Shown: piece by piece, positions 1 through 8,396 of the stretch
How the letters are laid out: each line of letters begins with the position of its first letter
Numbering within the stretch: the first letter of the stretch is position 1
Source of the DNA: Gemmataceae bacterium
Lineage (GTDB): Bacteria; Planctomycetota; Planctomycetia; Gemmatales; Gemmataceae
Direction: 5' to 3'
DNA: 42,472 nt
NCBI GenBank assembly: GCA_019748295.1
Contig: JAIEPT010000152.1
Span: 1 to 42,472 of the forward strand
The notes under the pieces: model-generated
What the model saw: only the letters and a program-made list of their open reading frames with translations
The model's database searches: none
Told to the model about the DNA's origin: nothing
Program-made: the position numbers and the translations under genes

Positions 1-136
1 AAACACCGCCGCGCCTCGAGCCCCGGCCGCCTCGGTCAAGCAGCTTAGTACCTCGCAAGAACGGAAATGCACCCCTCTGGCCGTCGCGCGAACTCGAACG
101 CATGATGGCGAGGTCGATTCCTTCCGCGAGTTGCCG
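1..136. other. Left edge, no gene seen
   Basis: This short leader precedes the first gene. I see no convincing promoter, hairpin or start of another gene. A TTG at 131 is in frame with the following gene, but the ATG at 137 is the more natural start. Confidence 0.3.
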
Positions 137-1267
137 ATGAAGTACTTTTTCTTTCACCTGATGTCTTGGCCCCATCTCCCGGCCGACTTCGCCCAGAAGC
201 ACGACTCCGCATGGATTTGGGTGCCCAACGAACTCTATGACCCGGTCCGCGGCCACGACCTGTATCGCGAATATCTCGACACGCTCGCCTTCGCGGATGA
301 ACTGGGTTTCGACGGCATCTGCGTCAACGAGCATCATCAGACGGCCTACGGTCTGATGCCCTCCCCCAACCTCATCGCGGCCGCGTTAACGCAGCGGACG
401 AAGCGATGCAAAATCGCCGTCGTGGGGAATGCGCTCCCCATGTACGATCCGCCGCTCCGCGTGGCCGAAGAGTTTGCGATGCTCGATGTGATGAGCGGCG
501 GACGGCTGATCGCGGGGCTAGTTATGGGAGGCGGGCCGGAATACTTCGCGTACCAGTTGGAACCGACGCAGGCTCGCGAACGGTTCCGCGAGGCGCTGGA
601 TCTGGTCGTCGCCGCATGGACCAGGCCGGGCCCGTTTACGTGGGACAGCAAGCACTACTACTATCGCTATGTGAACCCCTGGCCCAGGCCGTTGCAACAG
701 CCGCATCCGCCGATTTGGATCCCCGGCGTCGGCAGTGCCGAGACGATCGAACTCGTGGCCCAGCGGCGTTACTGCTACATGGGCGTGCCGTATTTTCACC
801 TGGATGTGTTTCGCCGGGTGTTCGCTCAGTTCCGCGCGGCGTGTGCGAAGGCGGGATATGAGCCGCATCCGGAGCAGATGGGGTGGGGCGTTCCGATCTA
901 TGTGGCGGAAACGGATCGGCAGGCCCGCGAGGAGTTCGAGCCGCACCTTTGGTACTTCGTCAAGAACCTGCTGAGCGGCATTCGCACGTCGCCGCCGGGG
1001 TACACGTCGCCGAAGTCGGCCCTGGCGATCATGGCGAATCAGAAGTATTTCCTGGCCGCCCAGGAGACATGGGACGCGGTGGAATCGGGCGGCTTCGCCA
1101 TCGTCGGCAGTCCGACGACGGTGCGGCAGAAACTGGAACGATGGCAGAAGGAACTCGGCGTCGGCGTGGTGCTGACCGGGTGCCAGATCGGATCGCTGCC
1201 GCACTACTTGGCGCGGAAGAGCATGGAAATGCTGGCGAAGGAAGTGCTGCCGCACACGCGCGGTTAG
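137..1267 (+). CDS. LLM-class flavin-dependent oxidoreductase
   Basis: A 376-residue protein of the bacterial luciferase-like monooxygenase (LLM) superfamily, TIM-barrel enzymes that use FMN or F420. Visible family features are the early FGFDGICVNEHHQ stretch (the NEHH segment is typical), the MPSPN segment, the MLDVMSGGRL segment and a C-terminal IVGSPTTVRQKL segment, which is the usual 'G(T/S)P' motif before the last helix. Length is typical for the family. The substrate cannot be deduced. ATG at 137 is chosen; an in-frame TTG lies two codons upstream, and neither has a strong Shine-Dalgarno. The gene stands alone and converges on the methyltransferase gene. Flavin versus F420 use is undetermined. 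Confidence 0.9.
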   Translation: MKYFFFHLMSWPHLPADFAQKHDSAWIWVPNELYDPVRGHDLYREYLDTLAFADELGFDGICVNEHHQTAYGLMPSPNLIAAALTQRTKRCKIAVVGNALPMYDPPLRVAEEFAMLDVMSGGRLIAGLVMGGGPEYFAYQLEPTQARERFREALDLVVAAWTRPGPFTWDSKHYYYRYVNPWPRPLQQPHPPIWIPGVGSAETIELVAQRRYCYMGVPYFHLDVFRRVFAQFRAACAKAGYEPHPEQMGWGVPIYVAETDRQAREEFEPHLWYFVKNLLSGIRTSPPGYTSPKSALAIMANQKYFLAAQETWDAVESGGFAIVGSPTTVRQKLERWQKELGVGVVLTGCQIGSLPHYLARKSMEMLAKEVLPHTRG

Positions 1268-1299
1268 CTTGTTGCAAGCCCCAAATTGACGTTGCTGAA

Positions 1300-1342
1300 G
1301 ATTGGAAGGGCAAGACGTCTCGCCCGCCTCGCCCTCCCAATC
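1300..1342. terminator. Possible bidirectional hairpin between convergent genes
   Basis: The 12-nt arms 1300-1311 and 1331-1342 are complementary at 11 of 12 positions, with a 19-nt loop containing the palindrome AGACGTCT. The hairpin sits in the 117-bp gap between two convergent stop codons, where a shared terminator is expected. No U-tract follows, so intrinsic termination is uncertain. Confidence 0.35.
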
Positions 1343-1384
1343 ACCTGAGTTGACTTGCTATCCTTCTTAGTTCAGTCGCTTTGG

Positions 1385-2296
1385 CTACGCCGCGGCGCGG
1401 ACTGGCTCGGCAGCGGGCGCCTCGAATCGCAGGCGCGAGCCTGCGACGTAATCAGGGTTCAGCTCGATCGCGACCCACTTGCGGCCCAGGCGTTCCGCTT
1501 CCTGGCCGGTCGTATTGCTCCCCGCGAACGGATCGAGCACCGTCTGCCCTTCGTTCGTCAAAAAGCGAATGAAGAAGTCGGGCAACTCGGGCGGAAAACG
1601 GGCGGGGTGGATCGGCAAGCCGGCCGCACGGCAACGGAAGAGGTACTCGTCGTAGGAGCGCGTGTTCGGGATCGTGAGCACGTTGGACGGAATGGCGCCG
1701 CCGTTGTCCTTCTGGAAGCTCGGGCCGATGTCGTGCTGCGAAGGCCGTTTGGCCGGGCTGTAGCCGTCCTTGAGCAGCCGTTTCATCGATTTGCTGTAAG
1801 GAACGAGCACCTTGCGATTGTCCGCCTGCGGCTCCGTCGATTTCGAGAACCACCAGATTTGCGTGACGGCTTCCTTCACGCGCGTGCGGCGAATGGTCAC
1901 CCATTCGGCCGGCGTGGGCAGGCGTGATGGGTTGTGCCAGTAGAGGTCTTGGGCCAGGTGGAAGATGCCGCCGAGCTTCAGCAGCAATTCGTAGGTGAAG
2001 AGCGAACGGGTTCCGCTACCTGGGTTCCATGCTCCGCCCAGTTCCATGACGAAGCTGCCGTCTTCGCGAAGCACGCGATGAATCTGCTCGGCGATCGGCC
2101 AAAACCACTCGATATAGTCGGCGGCGGTGACGTTGCCGTAGGCCTTTTGGCGTCGCAACGCGAACGGCGGCGAGGTGAATACGAGCGAGACGGACGCATC
2201 CGGGATGCCGGCCAGCACATCGCGTGCGTCCCCCTGATATGCCCGACCCAGGGGCGTAAAATACGCCGGCATTGCCAACATCTTCGTCCTTGCCAC
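1385..2296 (-). CDS. Beta-class site-specific DNA methyltransferase (N4-cytosine type likely)
   Basis: A 303-residue SAM-dependent DNA methyltransferase. The catalytic motif IV TSPPF (residues 41-45) is near the N-terminus, and the SAM-binding motif I DPFAGSNTTG (about 255-264) is near the C-terminus. This order is that of class beta enzymes. The S/T-SPP form of motif IV is typical of m4C enzymes, although m6A cannot be excluded. The start is GTG at 2296: an AAGGAG Shine-Dalgarno lies 8 nt upstream, which is better than the ATG five codons inside. No restriction endonuclease or specificity subunit is adjacent, so it may be an orphan (regulatory or protective) methyltransferase. It is divergent from the kinase gene across a 483-bp gap. 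Confidence 0.92.
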   Translation of the reverse strand: MARTKMLAMPAYFTPLGRAYQGDARDVLAGIPDASVSLVFTSPPFALRRQKAYGNVTAADYIEWFWPIAEQIHRVLREDGSFVMELGGAWNPGSGTRSLFTYELLLKLGGIFHLAQDLYWHNPSRLPTPAEWVTIRRTRVKEAVTQIWWFSKSTEPQADNRKVLVPYSKSMKRLLKDGYSPAKRPSQHDIGPSFQKDNGGAIPSNVLTIPNTRSYDEYLFRCRAAGLPIHPARFPPELPDFFIRFLTNEGQTVLDPFAGSNTTGQEAERLGRKWVAIELNPDYVAGSRLRFEAPAAEPVRAAA

Positions 2297-2779
2297 GGCT
2301 CACGCTCCTTGCGCAGGGGAAGCGGCCTTATAGCGGCTTTCATGGCCGCGCCAAGAGGAACTGCGGCAGATGAACAGGCGTTCGGATGAATTTCATACAG
2401 GCGATCGTGCATGTCCAAGTTTCATGAAGTCTTCAGAACCGGGCGCGAAAAGTGCTGCATGTGAGCGCTCCCACACAGCAACAAGTGTTAAATCCGTACC
2501 CTTGGGGTGGATTTCATTTGCGTTTCATGAATCGGCGCGCTAGCGTGGGGCGACTTCATTCCGGAACCAACGGTTTTGTCGGCTGCATTCTCTTGTTTTC
2601 TCGCAAGTTTTGAGAGAAGATAAGACGAAGCAGTTGCATCCCGAATCGACGATCTGCTCATTTCTAATGAGTGGTTTGCCAGGTTCCTGATTGGGGCGCA
2701 GGGAATTGCGCCTCGGATCCGCGAATCCGTTCCTCTCCGGTCTTTCTGACCGCACTTCGGATCGCATAGGGAAGGGAAC
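2297..2779. other. 483-bp intergenic region between divergent genes
   Basis: Promoters for the methyltransferase (minus) and the kinase (plus) must lie here. I see no long inverted repeat or credible small gene. Base composition is noticeably less GC-rich than the flanking genes. The kinase end carries a purine-rich GGGAAGGGAA just before its ATG. Confidence 0.4.
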
Positions 2780-4048
2780 ATGCCGGCGCCAAACACCATC
2801 GATGCCTTTTTGGAGCTTGGCTACCGAAGCGGCGTCTTGGACCACGAGACGATCGAGTCGTTTCGTGCGCATCGCGATGCCGAACCTGCTTCTCCCCGTG
2901 AATATGCTGACGCACTGATTGCCGAAGGCCTCCTCACACGCTTCCAGGCTGAGAAGCTGCTCGATGGCCGTTGGCGCGGTTTCGTCGTTGCCGGCAAATA
3001 TCGCCTGATCGATCGCCTCGGCGCCGGCGGCATGGGAGCCGTCTACCTCGCTGAACATCAGCTCATGGGCCGTCGCGTCGCCCTCAAGGTGCTGCCGATC
3101 GCACAGGCCGAGGATCCCGCATCTCTGGCCCGCTTCTACCGTGAAGCCCGCGCCGCGGCCCGGCTCGATCATCCGCATATCGTCCGCGCTCACGACATCG
3201 ACCATGAGGGGAAACTGCACTTCCTCGTTCTCGAGTTCGTCGATGGCTGCAACCTGCACGACTTCATTCGCCGCAACGGCGTCTTGTCGCCGCACCGCGC
3301 CGCCCATTACATCCGCCAGGCGTCGCTCGGTTTGCAGCATGCCCATGAAGAAGGGCTTGTGCATCGCGACATCAAGCCGGGCAATCTGCTTCTGGAACGG
3401 ACCGGCATCGTCAAGATCCTCGACATGGGCCTCGCCCGCTTCTTCCATGAAGATACCCAGGCCTACGTGAAGGAATTCGAAGCTGGCTACGTCATCGGCA
3501 CCGCCGATTATCTCGCTCCCGAGCAGACGATCGATAGCCGGGTGGATGTGCGAGCCGACATCTACAGCCTGGGTGGAAGCCTCTACTTCCTGCTGACGGG
3601 CCGCAGTCCCTTCCAGGAAGGGACGACCGCTCAAAAGATGATTTGGCACCAGGTTCGCCAACCGAAATCGCTTCGCGTCTTGCGGCCCGATGTGCCCGAA
3701 GGCCTGGTTCGGGTCATCGAGAAAATGATGGCGAAGGAACCGTCGCGGCGTTACCAGACGCCTTCGGAAGTCGCCGAAGCGTTGGCCGAGTTCGCCTCGT
3801 CGCCGATCCCGGCTCCCACGCCGGACGAGATCCCATTCATCGTCGCCAGCACCGGCCGACCGTCCAGCCACTCGCAACCGACCGCCCCCGTGACCCCCGG
3901 CACCTTCCGCTCGCCCAGCACGCCGAACCAAGTGAAAATCCTGCCCGGCAGCTCCGCGGACGGCATTCCGGTATTTCAAGCGATGACCCCGCCCCAGGGC
4001 AAGCTCGCCCCTGCGGGCCGGCCGCTTCCCCAGTCGGATTCGCAATAG
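2780..4048 (+). CDS. Serine/threonine protein kinase
   Basis: A 422-residue Hanks-type kinase. A short helical leader (about 1-70, with LLTRFQAEKLLDGRW, common ahead of planctomycete kinases) precedes the catalytic domain: Gly-loop GAGGMG (81-86), ATP lysine K103 in ALKVL, HRDIKPGN (195-202), DMG in place of DFG (215-217) and APEQ (246-249). The C-terminal tail (from about 340) is rich in Pro, Ser and Thr and ends without a membrane segment, so this is probably a soluble kinase, unlike PASTA kinases. ATG at 2780 is preceded by a strong purine-rich ribosome-binding site. All catalytic residues are present. Its substrate is unknown. The gene is monocistronic as far as can be seen. Confidence 0.95.
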   Translation: MPAPNTIDAFLELGYRSGVLDHETIESFRAHRDAEPASPREYADALIAEGLLTRFQAEKLLDGRWRGFVVAGKYRLIDRLGAGGMGAVYLAEHQLMGRRVALKVLPIAQAEDPASLARFYREARAAARLDHPHIVRAHDIDHEGKLHFLVLEFVDGCNLHDFIRRNGVLSPHRAAHYIRQASLGLQHAHEEGLVHRDIKPGNLLLERTGIVKILDMGLARFFHEDTQAYVKEFEAGYVIGTADYLAPEQTIDSRVDVRADIYSLGGSLYFLLTGRSPFQEGTTAQKMIWHQVRQPKSLRVLRPDVPEGLVRVIEKMMAKEPSRRYQTPSEVAEALAEFASSPIPAPTPDEIPFIVASTGRPSSHSQPTAPVTPGTFRSPSTPNQVKILPGSSADGIPVFQAMTPPQGKLAPAGRPLPQSDSQ

Positions 4049-4125
4049 TCTTGCCTCTTCAATGTGCCGGCTGATTGTCTGGTTAACCGCTTTCGTTTCT
4101 CAACGGTTGCTGCCAATTGCCAAGG

Positions 4126-4425
4126 ATGTTGCTTAGCCCTGATCGCCTCTGCGCTCTTCTCAATCCACAAGGCTTTATGCAGGAAGCAGATTCCTTAACC
4201 AAGAACAGCGCGTTCGTCCGGCAGTCCAATGTTTCTCGGCTTTACGAAATTCTGAACGTGCACGGTCAGGGGAAGGCGGGCGAGGCTGTTTACGCAACTA
4301 CGGCGATTTCTGGGTCAACCAGTCATTTCAGCGATGACTGCGTTTCGGAAGAAGAGCTTGAACTGATTTACACATTGGAAATTGGAAACGAACAAGGACC
4401 GGCACTGGACGTTGATTCGCAATAA
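4126..4425 (+). CDS. Hypothetical protein, possible N-terminal part of a frameshifted gene
   Basis: About 99 codons from ATG 4126 (TTG at 4117 is an alternative). No family is recognised. The last third is acidic (SEEELELIYTLEIGNEQ) and looks protein-like. The frame ends at 4425, inside the next open frame, which starts in another register at about 4367. The two may therefore be one gene split by a single-base frame change near 4380-4425. Composition is less GC-rich than the neighbours, which may indicate a foreign or poorly conserved gene. Confidence is low. Confidence 0.35.
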   Translation: MLLSPDRLCALLNPQGFMQEADSLTKNSAFVRQSNVSRLYEILNVHGQGKAGEAVYATTAISGSTSHFSDDCVSEEELELIYTLEIGNEQGPALDVDSQ

Positions 4426-4927
4426 GAAGGACGCCGAAATTTGGGAGGAGAGACTTGCCCGTGTTGCCGATTCCCAATGTCGTGCGACCGCGCTTTCAAA
4501 GGGGCCTTCGCTTCTTGAGCGGCTCCAGCCTGCGTTCTCAGCCGTCGACCGATACATCGCGAAGGTCGGAAACTTGAACGATGTCTTCGCTTCGGAATTC
4601 CGATACTTCCAAGAGGCGCCGGCAGACCAAAGAAGTGAAGCCGAACGGTTGGCATCGCTGATCGGGAATATCGGCGAATCATCCGAGAAGGTTCAACTGG
4701 CCTGCCTGATTGTCTTCCTGTTTGCTTCGGAGGTGGAGGGGCGGACAGATGCTTTTCTGGGGGCGAAATGGCACGAGGATCCATCTGCGACCAGCGGAGA
4801 GCGGGCAGAAGGTAACAGTTGCGATTTCCGGGCCTGCGTTTCGATTCTCCATCACATCACTTCCTTGCACTCAGACGCGTCGTTTTGGCTGCGCCGTACG
4901 GTGAACGTCGTTCCGCATGGTAAGTAG
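4382..4927 (+). CDS. Hypothetical protein, possible C-terminal part of a frameshifted gene
   Basis: About 181 codons with only a TTG (4382) available as a start near the beginning and no internal ATG early on. That is unusual and favours the view that it is the distal part of the preceding frame. The protein has a mixed helical composition (a LLERLQPAFSAVDRYIAKVG stretch and a AERLASLIGNIGESSEKVQ stretch) and scattered cysteines. No family is recognised and no signal peptide or membrane segment is clear. It ends 97 bp before the DUF362 gene. Confidence 0.45.
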   Translation: METNKDRHWTLIRNKKDAEIWEERLARVADSQCRATALSKGPSLLERLQPAFSAVDRYIAKVGNLNDVFASEFRYFQEAPADQRSEAERLASLIGNIGESSEKVQLACLIVFLFASEVEGRTDAFLGAKWHEDPSATSGERAEGNSCDFRACVSILHHITSLHSDASFWLRRTVNVVPHGK

Positions 4928-5024
4928 TCCGCGCTCCGCTAACCACCAGACAGATGGTTGCCCATCCCGCCGTCTTGCGACATAATGCGGCAGCCCACCG
5001 TCACTCCCGCCTCAGGTCTCCTCC

Positions 5025-6434
5025 ATGAAATCGCCCTGCCCCCGTTCTTTGTCCCGTCGTGGCTTTCTTTTGGGCGGCGCTGTTGGCGCGGGCGTGGGTA
5101 TTGCGGGGGGAGCGACGTTGGGCTGGTGGGGGCATGGTCAGGTTTCGCAAGGGCCGCCGTTTCAGGCGAAGACCGTCGAAAGGGTACGCGCTCCACTTGG
5201 CATGCCGGGGCCCTTTCCGGGGCGCGTCGCCGAAGCACGCAATCCGCGGGCGGTGCGCGGCGACTATTCGCTCGATCCGGCGGCCGTCCGCGTTTTGATG
5301 GAACGCGGGATCACGGAGTTGGTCGGCGCCTATGGCGATGTGCCCGAAGCGTGGCGTCGCTTCTTTTCTCGCGGCGATGTCGTCGGCATCAAGGTCAATC
5401 CCGTAGGCCGGCGTGCTCGCCCCAATGAACCGGGTCGCGTTCCCAATGCGGTCGGCTCCATCTCCAGTCCGGAGGTCGTGGCCGAGACGATCCGTTCGCT
5501 GGTCGAGTATTGCGGCATCCCGCGCAGAGACATTCTGATCTTCGACCGCTACGCGAACGAAATGCGCGAGACCGGCTTCGATCGCCTCGCGTCGGACCTG
5601 GGCGTCGATTGGTGTGCCGCCTCCGCGGCCTACGACGACACGCAGGTCGAGATCGACGGCCAAGTGCGAGGCGGGCTTCGTGATCCGAAGGTGGTGGGCT
5701 ACGATCCGGACGTGTTCGTCACCATGGGCTTCGCCGCCCCGGAGCACGATTCGCGCGATGATCGACGACATCGTTCGCATCTGACGACGGTCGTGACTCG
5801 CCGCATCAGCAAGCTCATCACTATCCCGTGTTTGAAGGATCACAAATCCTCGGGCGTGACGCTGTCGCTGAAGAACATGTCGCACGGCATGAACAACAAC
5901 GTCTGCCGTAGCCATCTTGCGGGCATTTACCGTATCGGCGGCCAGGTGAGTGGGCCGAATCAGTGCAACACGTTCATCCCCACGGCGGTTCGTCAGGGGC
6001 CGATCATGGAGAAGGCGACGCTGCACATCCTCGACGGGCTCGTCGGCGTGTACGAAGGGGGCCCGGGGAACTGGAACCGCACCTGGGGCGTTTGGCCCTA
6101 CGGCGGCATTTTCTTCGCGACCGATCCCGTAGCCATGGACCACATCGGCTGGAACATCATCGATGCCGAGCGTGCTCGCCGCGGATGGGCCCCGGTAGCG
6201 CAAATGGGGATGATCCAGCGCGGCGAAAGCGTAATGCTTTCCGCGGAGCGGACGGCAATGGCGGTCAGCAATCCGATGGCCGCCGCATCGCTGGTTGCGG
6301 AGCACTTACGAACCAGGCCGGCGATTTCCGAGCCGTTCGACCGCCGGCAACCGGAGCACATCGCACTTGCGGGAATGGTCGGCCTGGGACATTTCCCGGC
6401 GACCTCAATCGAACGCCGCGTCGTTCGCAGCTGA
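5025..6434 (+). CDS. Tat-exported DUF362 domain protein
   Basis: A 469-residue protein. The N-terminus carries a twin-arginine signal, SRRGFLLGG (R11, R12), followed by a hydrophobic Gly/Ala-rich segment, so export in the folded state by Tat is expected. The body matches the DUF362 family: GDVVGIKVNPVG, a paired SSPEVVAETIRSLVEYCGIP segment, LITIPCLKDHKSSGVTLSLKN with the characteristic lysine-rich 'K.H...G.T..lKN' pattern, then DPVAMDHIGW near the end. In other DUF362 proteins this domain often accompanies FeS modules, but no Cys cluster is present here. Biochemical function is unknown. ATG 5025 is chosen because it places the Tat motif correctly. Confidence 0.88.
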   Translation: MKSPCPRSLSRRGFLLGGAVGAGVGIAGGATLGWWGHGQVSQGPPFQAKTVERVRAPLGMPGPFPGRVAEARNPRAVRGDYSLDPAAVRVLMERGITELVGAYGDVPEAWRRFFSRGDVVGIKVNPVGRRARPNEPGRVPNAVGSISSPEVVAETIRSLVEYCGIPRRDILIFDRYANEMRETGFDRLASDLGVDWCAASAAYDDTQVEIDGQVRGGLRDPKVVGYDPDVFVTMGFAAPEHDSRDDRRHRSHLTTVVTRRISKLITIPCLKDHKSSGVTLSLKNMSHGMNNNVCRSHLAGIYRIGGQVSGPNQCNTFIPTAVRQGPIMEKATLHILDGLVGVYEGGPGNWNRTWGVWPYGGIFFATDPVAMDHIGWNIIDAERARRGWAPVAQMGMIQRGESVMLSAERTAMAVSNPMAAASLVAEHLRTRPAISEPFDRRQPEHIALAGMVGLGHFPATSIERRVVRS

Positions 6435-6449
6435 ACGATGGACCGGGAT

Positions 6450-6725
6450 TGCCGTTGTGCCAGGGTCCCCGACGGTGCCACACGGCCCGACCGAAGGTCT
6501 CCAGGAACCGCCAGGGAACTTGGTCTCAGACCGGAAAAAGAACAACCACGGATGACACGGAACGCACGGATGAAGACCGTCTGATCCGTGTTATCCGTGC
6601 GATCCGCGATTGCGGAAGATTTGTGGTTTGGACCGGGTTTGCAGCATACCTTCTGGGGCCGCTTCATGGAGACCTGGGGTGGGTTGGTGTGCCACGGTCG
6701 GAGACGGTCCCACAACGGCCGGCCG
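6450..6725. repeat. Dispersed ~275-bp palindromic element, copy A
   Basis: This gap holds a non-coding element with a second copy, in inverse orientation, at 27979-28262. The segment 6478-6590 aligns almost base for base with the reverse complement of about 28128-28240. Each copy has outer parts of the type GGCCCGACCGAAGGTCTCC and GGTCTCAGACC. The centre is built on CACGGATG and its complement CATCCGTG, so each half can pair with the other. There is no transposase and it is not coding. It resembles a MITE-like or large REP-like element; family assignment is not possible from one window. Confidence 0.75.
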
Positions 6726-6734
6726 CAACGACGA

Positions 6735-7346
6735 TTAGAGGCCGCTCCACAGGGGGAGTTCGATCAATCCGCCGGCCAATGCGTCGGCAAGCGCCGAGAC
6801 GATTTGCGGGATTTCCGCCATCGCCCCCAGGCCGACGTCGTCGCAGGCGAGGCGTTTCTCGATGGGGCCGATCCAGTGCACTTCATCCATGTCGGCGGCG
6901 ATTTGTTCCTGATGGCGCGAAGTGGCGGGATGTTGCCACATGAGCGTGTTCATCGCGGGAGCAAGCACGATGGGGCGGGCGCGGTCCCATGCCCGATAGA
7001 CGCAGCTGAGGCAGTTGTCGCACAGGCCCAGCGCGAACTTCGCCAGCGTCCCGGCATCGAGCGGAGCGACGAGCAACACGTCGGCCCAGCGGCGCAGTTC
7101 GATATGCAGGACGGGATCGCCCCGTTTCCAGCGTTCGCCCGGCCATTCGTCCTGGTCGAGAGTGACGACCTCCGGATTGCGGGCGCCGCCGGGGAGCGGA
7201 TCGATTTGGGCGGGGTCGAAGAAATACGTGGACGCATCGGTGGCGATGATGCGGACCTCATGCCCCTCGCGGCGAAGGGCGGCGTACAAATCGGGAACCC
7301 GAATCGCAGCCACCGAGCCCGTCGCTCCCAGCAACACCTTCGCCAT
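6735..7346 (-). CDS. coaC: Phosphopantothenoylcysteine decarboxylase-like flavoprotein (HAL3/Dfp type)
   Basis: A 203-residue stand-alone flavoprotein of the HFCD family. Recognisable elements are GATGSVAAI at the N-terminus (FMN binding), VLHIELRRWADV containing the active-site His (H81), LAPAMNTLMWQHP and RLACDDVGLGAMAE with the conserved Cys (C168). The sequence is markedly like the eukaryotic HAL3 decarboxylase rather than the bifunctional bacterial Dfp, because no ligase domain follows. The expected PxSANT motif reads PLDAGT (95-100), so the conserved Asn is Gly. Known function is decarboxylation of phosphopantothenoylcysteine in CoA synthesis; whether this copy is active is open. It lies 26 bp downstream of the toxin gene on the same strand. 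Confidence 0.85.
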   Translation of the reverse strand: MAKVLLGATGSVAAIRVPDLYAALRREGHEVRIIATDASTYFFDPAQIDPLPGGARNPEVVTLDQDEWPGERWKRGDPVLHIELRRWADVLLVAPLDAGTLAKFALGLCDNCLSCVYRAWDRARPIVLAPAMNTLMWQHPATSRHQEQIAADMDEVHWIGPIEKRLACDDVGLGAMAEIPQIVSALADALAGGLIELPLWSGL

Positions 7347-7372
7347 GGGTGGTACTCCGAGGTTGTGGAAGG

Positions 7373-7702
7373 TTACTCGTAACGCACGTGCGACGGATCG
7401 ATTCGATTTTGTCCCGGTCCTCGCACGTGGAGGATTCGAACTTCATTCCCGACGATAGTGAAAACGATTCGGTGCTTTCGACCGTGGGGAGTTCCGAACA
7501 GATATTGTCGTAACTCGACCACCACGTCGGCGTCCTCTACTGCCAGAGGAAAGCGTTGCGGATCTTTGACGATCTCAGCAACGGCCTTTTCGAAAGCATC
7601 GGCCAAGCGATCGGCGCCACGAGCTGACCGCTCCTTGAGCCAAGCTACTGCCGTAAGCAGGTCTTTCCGTGCGAAAGGAAGAACCCGAACCTTGAACTTC
7701 AT
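7373..7702 (-). CDS. RelE/ParE-family toxin of a type II toxin-antitoxin pair
   Basis: A 109-residue basic protein starting at ATG 7702 (a longer upstream extension has no support). It has the ParE/RelE layout: MKFKVRVLPFARKDLL strand-helix start, a central ADAFEKAVAEIVKDPQRF helix pair, then RKHRIVFTIVGNEVRILHVR as the closing beta strands with the basic residues typical of the fold. The ATG overlaps the antitoxin stop codon as ATGA (7702-7699), a classic sign of translational coupling in TA operons. Target (gyrase for ParE, ribosome for RelE) cannot be told from sequence alone. Confidence 0.88.
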   Translation of the reverse strand: MKFKVRVLPFARKDLLTAVAWLKERSARGADRLADAFEKAVAEIVKDPQRFPLAVEDADVVVELRQYLFGTPHGRKHRIVFTIVGNEVRILHVRGPGQNRIDPSHVRYE

Positions 7703-7944
7703 GCGCTGTCCCGAGCGAGGGAACGCATCTCGGCAATCACGTCCTCGACAGGATAACCCCGCTCGCCCGCCTCCATGTCCGCGAGAGACTGCCGTATGGC
7801 CGTTAAGCTCTCGGCATCGGATTCCGCATGCAGCTGATGCCAAGCGTCGATGGCTTCATCCGGCGTCGTTTGCGGAGCTTTCTCCGAAACTTCCCGCAGA
7901 AATTCCATCAATGCTGCCAAATCGTTCTTGGCGGAGGCGATCAT
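7699..7944 (-). CDS. Antitoxin-like protein paired with RelE/ParE toxin
   Basis: An 81-residue acidic, helical protein starting at ATG 7944 (MIASAKNDLAALMEFLREV), with GAGGAA five bases upstream. The C-terminal portion includes MEAGERGYPVEDVIAEMRSL, a shape common in partners of ParE toxins (short helix plus 'PxxxVxxExR'). It precedes the toxin and overlaps it by 4 bp. No DNA-binding ribbon-helix-helix or HTH is obvious, so self-repression is not evident. The assignment as antitoxin rests mainly on size, position and the toxin partner. Confidence 0.8.
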   Translation of the reverse strand: MIASAKNDLAALMEFLREVSEKAPQTTPDEAIDAWHQLHAESDAESLTAIRQSLADMEAGERGYPVEDVIAEMRSLARDSA

Positions 7945-8126
7945 ACTTGTTCCTCGAAGTGTGGGTGCATTGTACTGATGCGCACGCTCAGTCCGCAATC
8001 ATGTAGTCCCATCCGTTGCGACGATTCCTGGCTCGGCGTTTGCTCCCTCAGCTGGCTTGAACGGCTTCCACTCCGCCGACTATTATGCTTCTGAAGAAAC
8101 CGACTGGCCGCATCGAGGCAGGCAAC

Positions 8127-8372
8127 ATGTCGCGCATCGCTCCGCCGCCGTTCCCGGTCATCGCCTATGGCGACAACGATCCCGTGGCACGCGCTCGCTT
8201 TCGCGCCCGGCAATTCCTGTTTGCTGCAATCACGGTCGCGTTCACGGTGTGGTGTTGGAAGCAAAGCCCAATCCTGGGCGCCATCCTCACGTTTTTGACC
8301 AAGCATGTTCTCGTCGCGATCATCGTGGCGGGCCTCGATCATCCGCAGGCGGACGCTGCCGACGCTCCTTGA
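8127..8372 (+). CDS. Small membrane protein of unknown function
   Basis: An 81-residue protein from ATG 8127, which has a GAGG eight bases upstream. An in-frame ATG at 8085 would add 14 residues but lacks a ribosome-binding site. Two hydrophobic stretches are present, FLFAAITVAFTVWCW and a second running from ILGAILTFL to AIIVAGL, so two membrane segments or a hairpin are likely. No family is recognised. It begins about 180 bp from the divergent antitoxin gene, and a long inverted repeat follows its stop codon directly. Confidence 0.55.
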   Translation: MSRIAPPPFPVIAYGDNDPVARARFRARQFLFAAITVAFTVWCWKQSPILGAILTFLTKHVLVAIIVAGLDHPQADAADAP

Positions 8373-8396
8373 GGCGATCTGTCGTTGCAATGCGTT

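Noticed and set aside
2540-4045. 501-codon minus-strand frame over the kinase
   Set aside because: It is a shadow of the kinase gene; it contains no motif, whereas the plus strand has a complete kinase domain.
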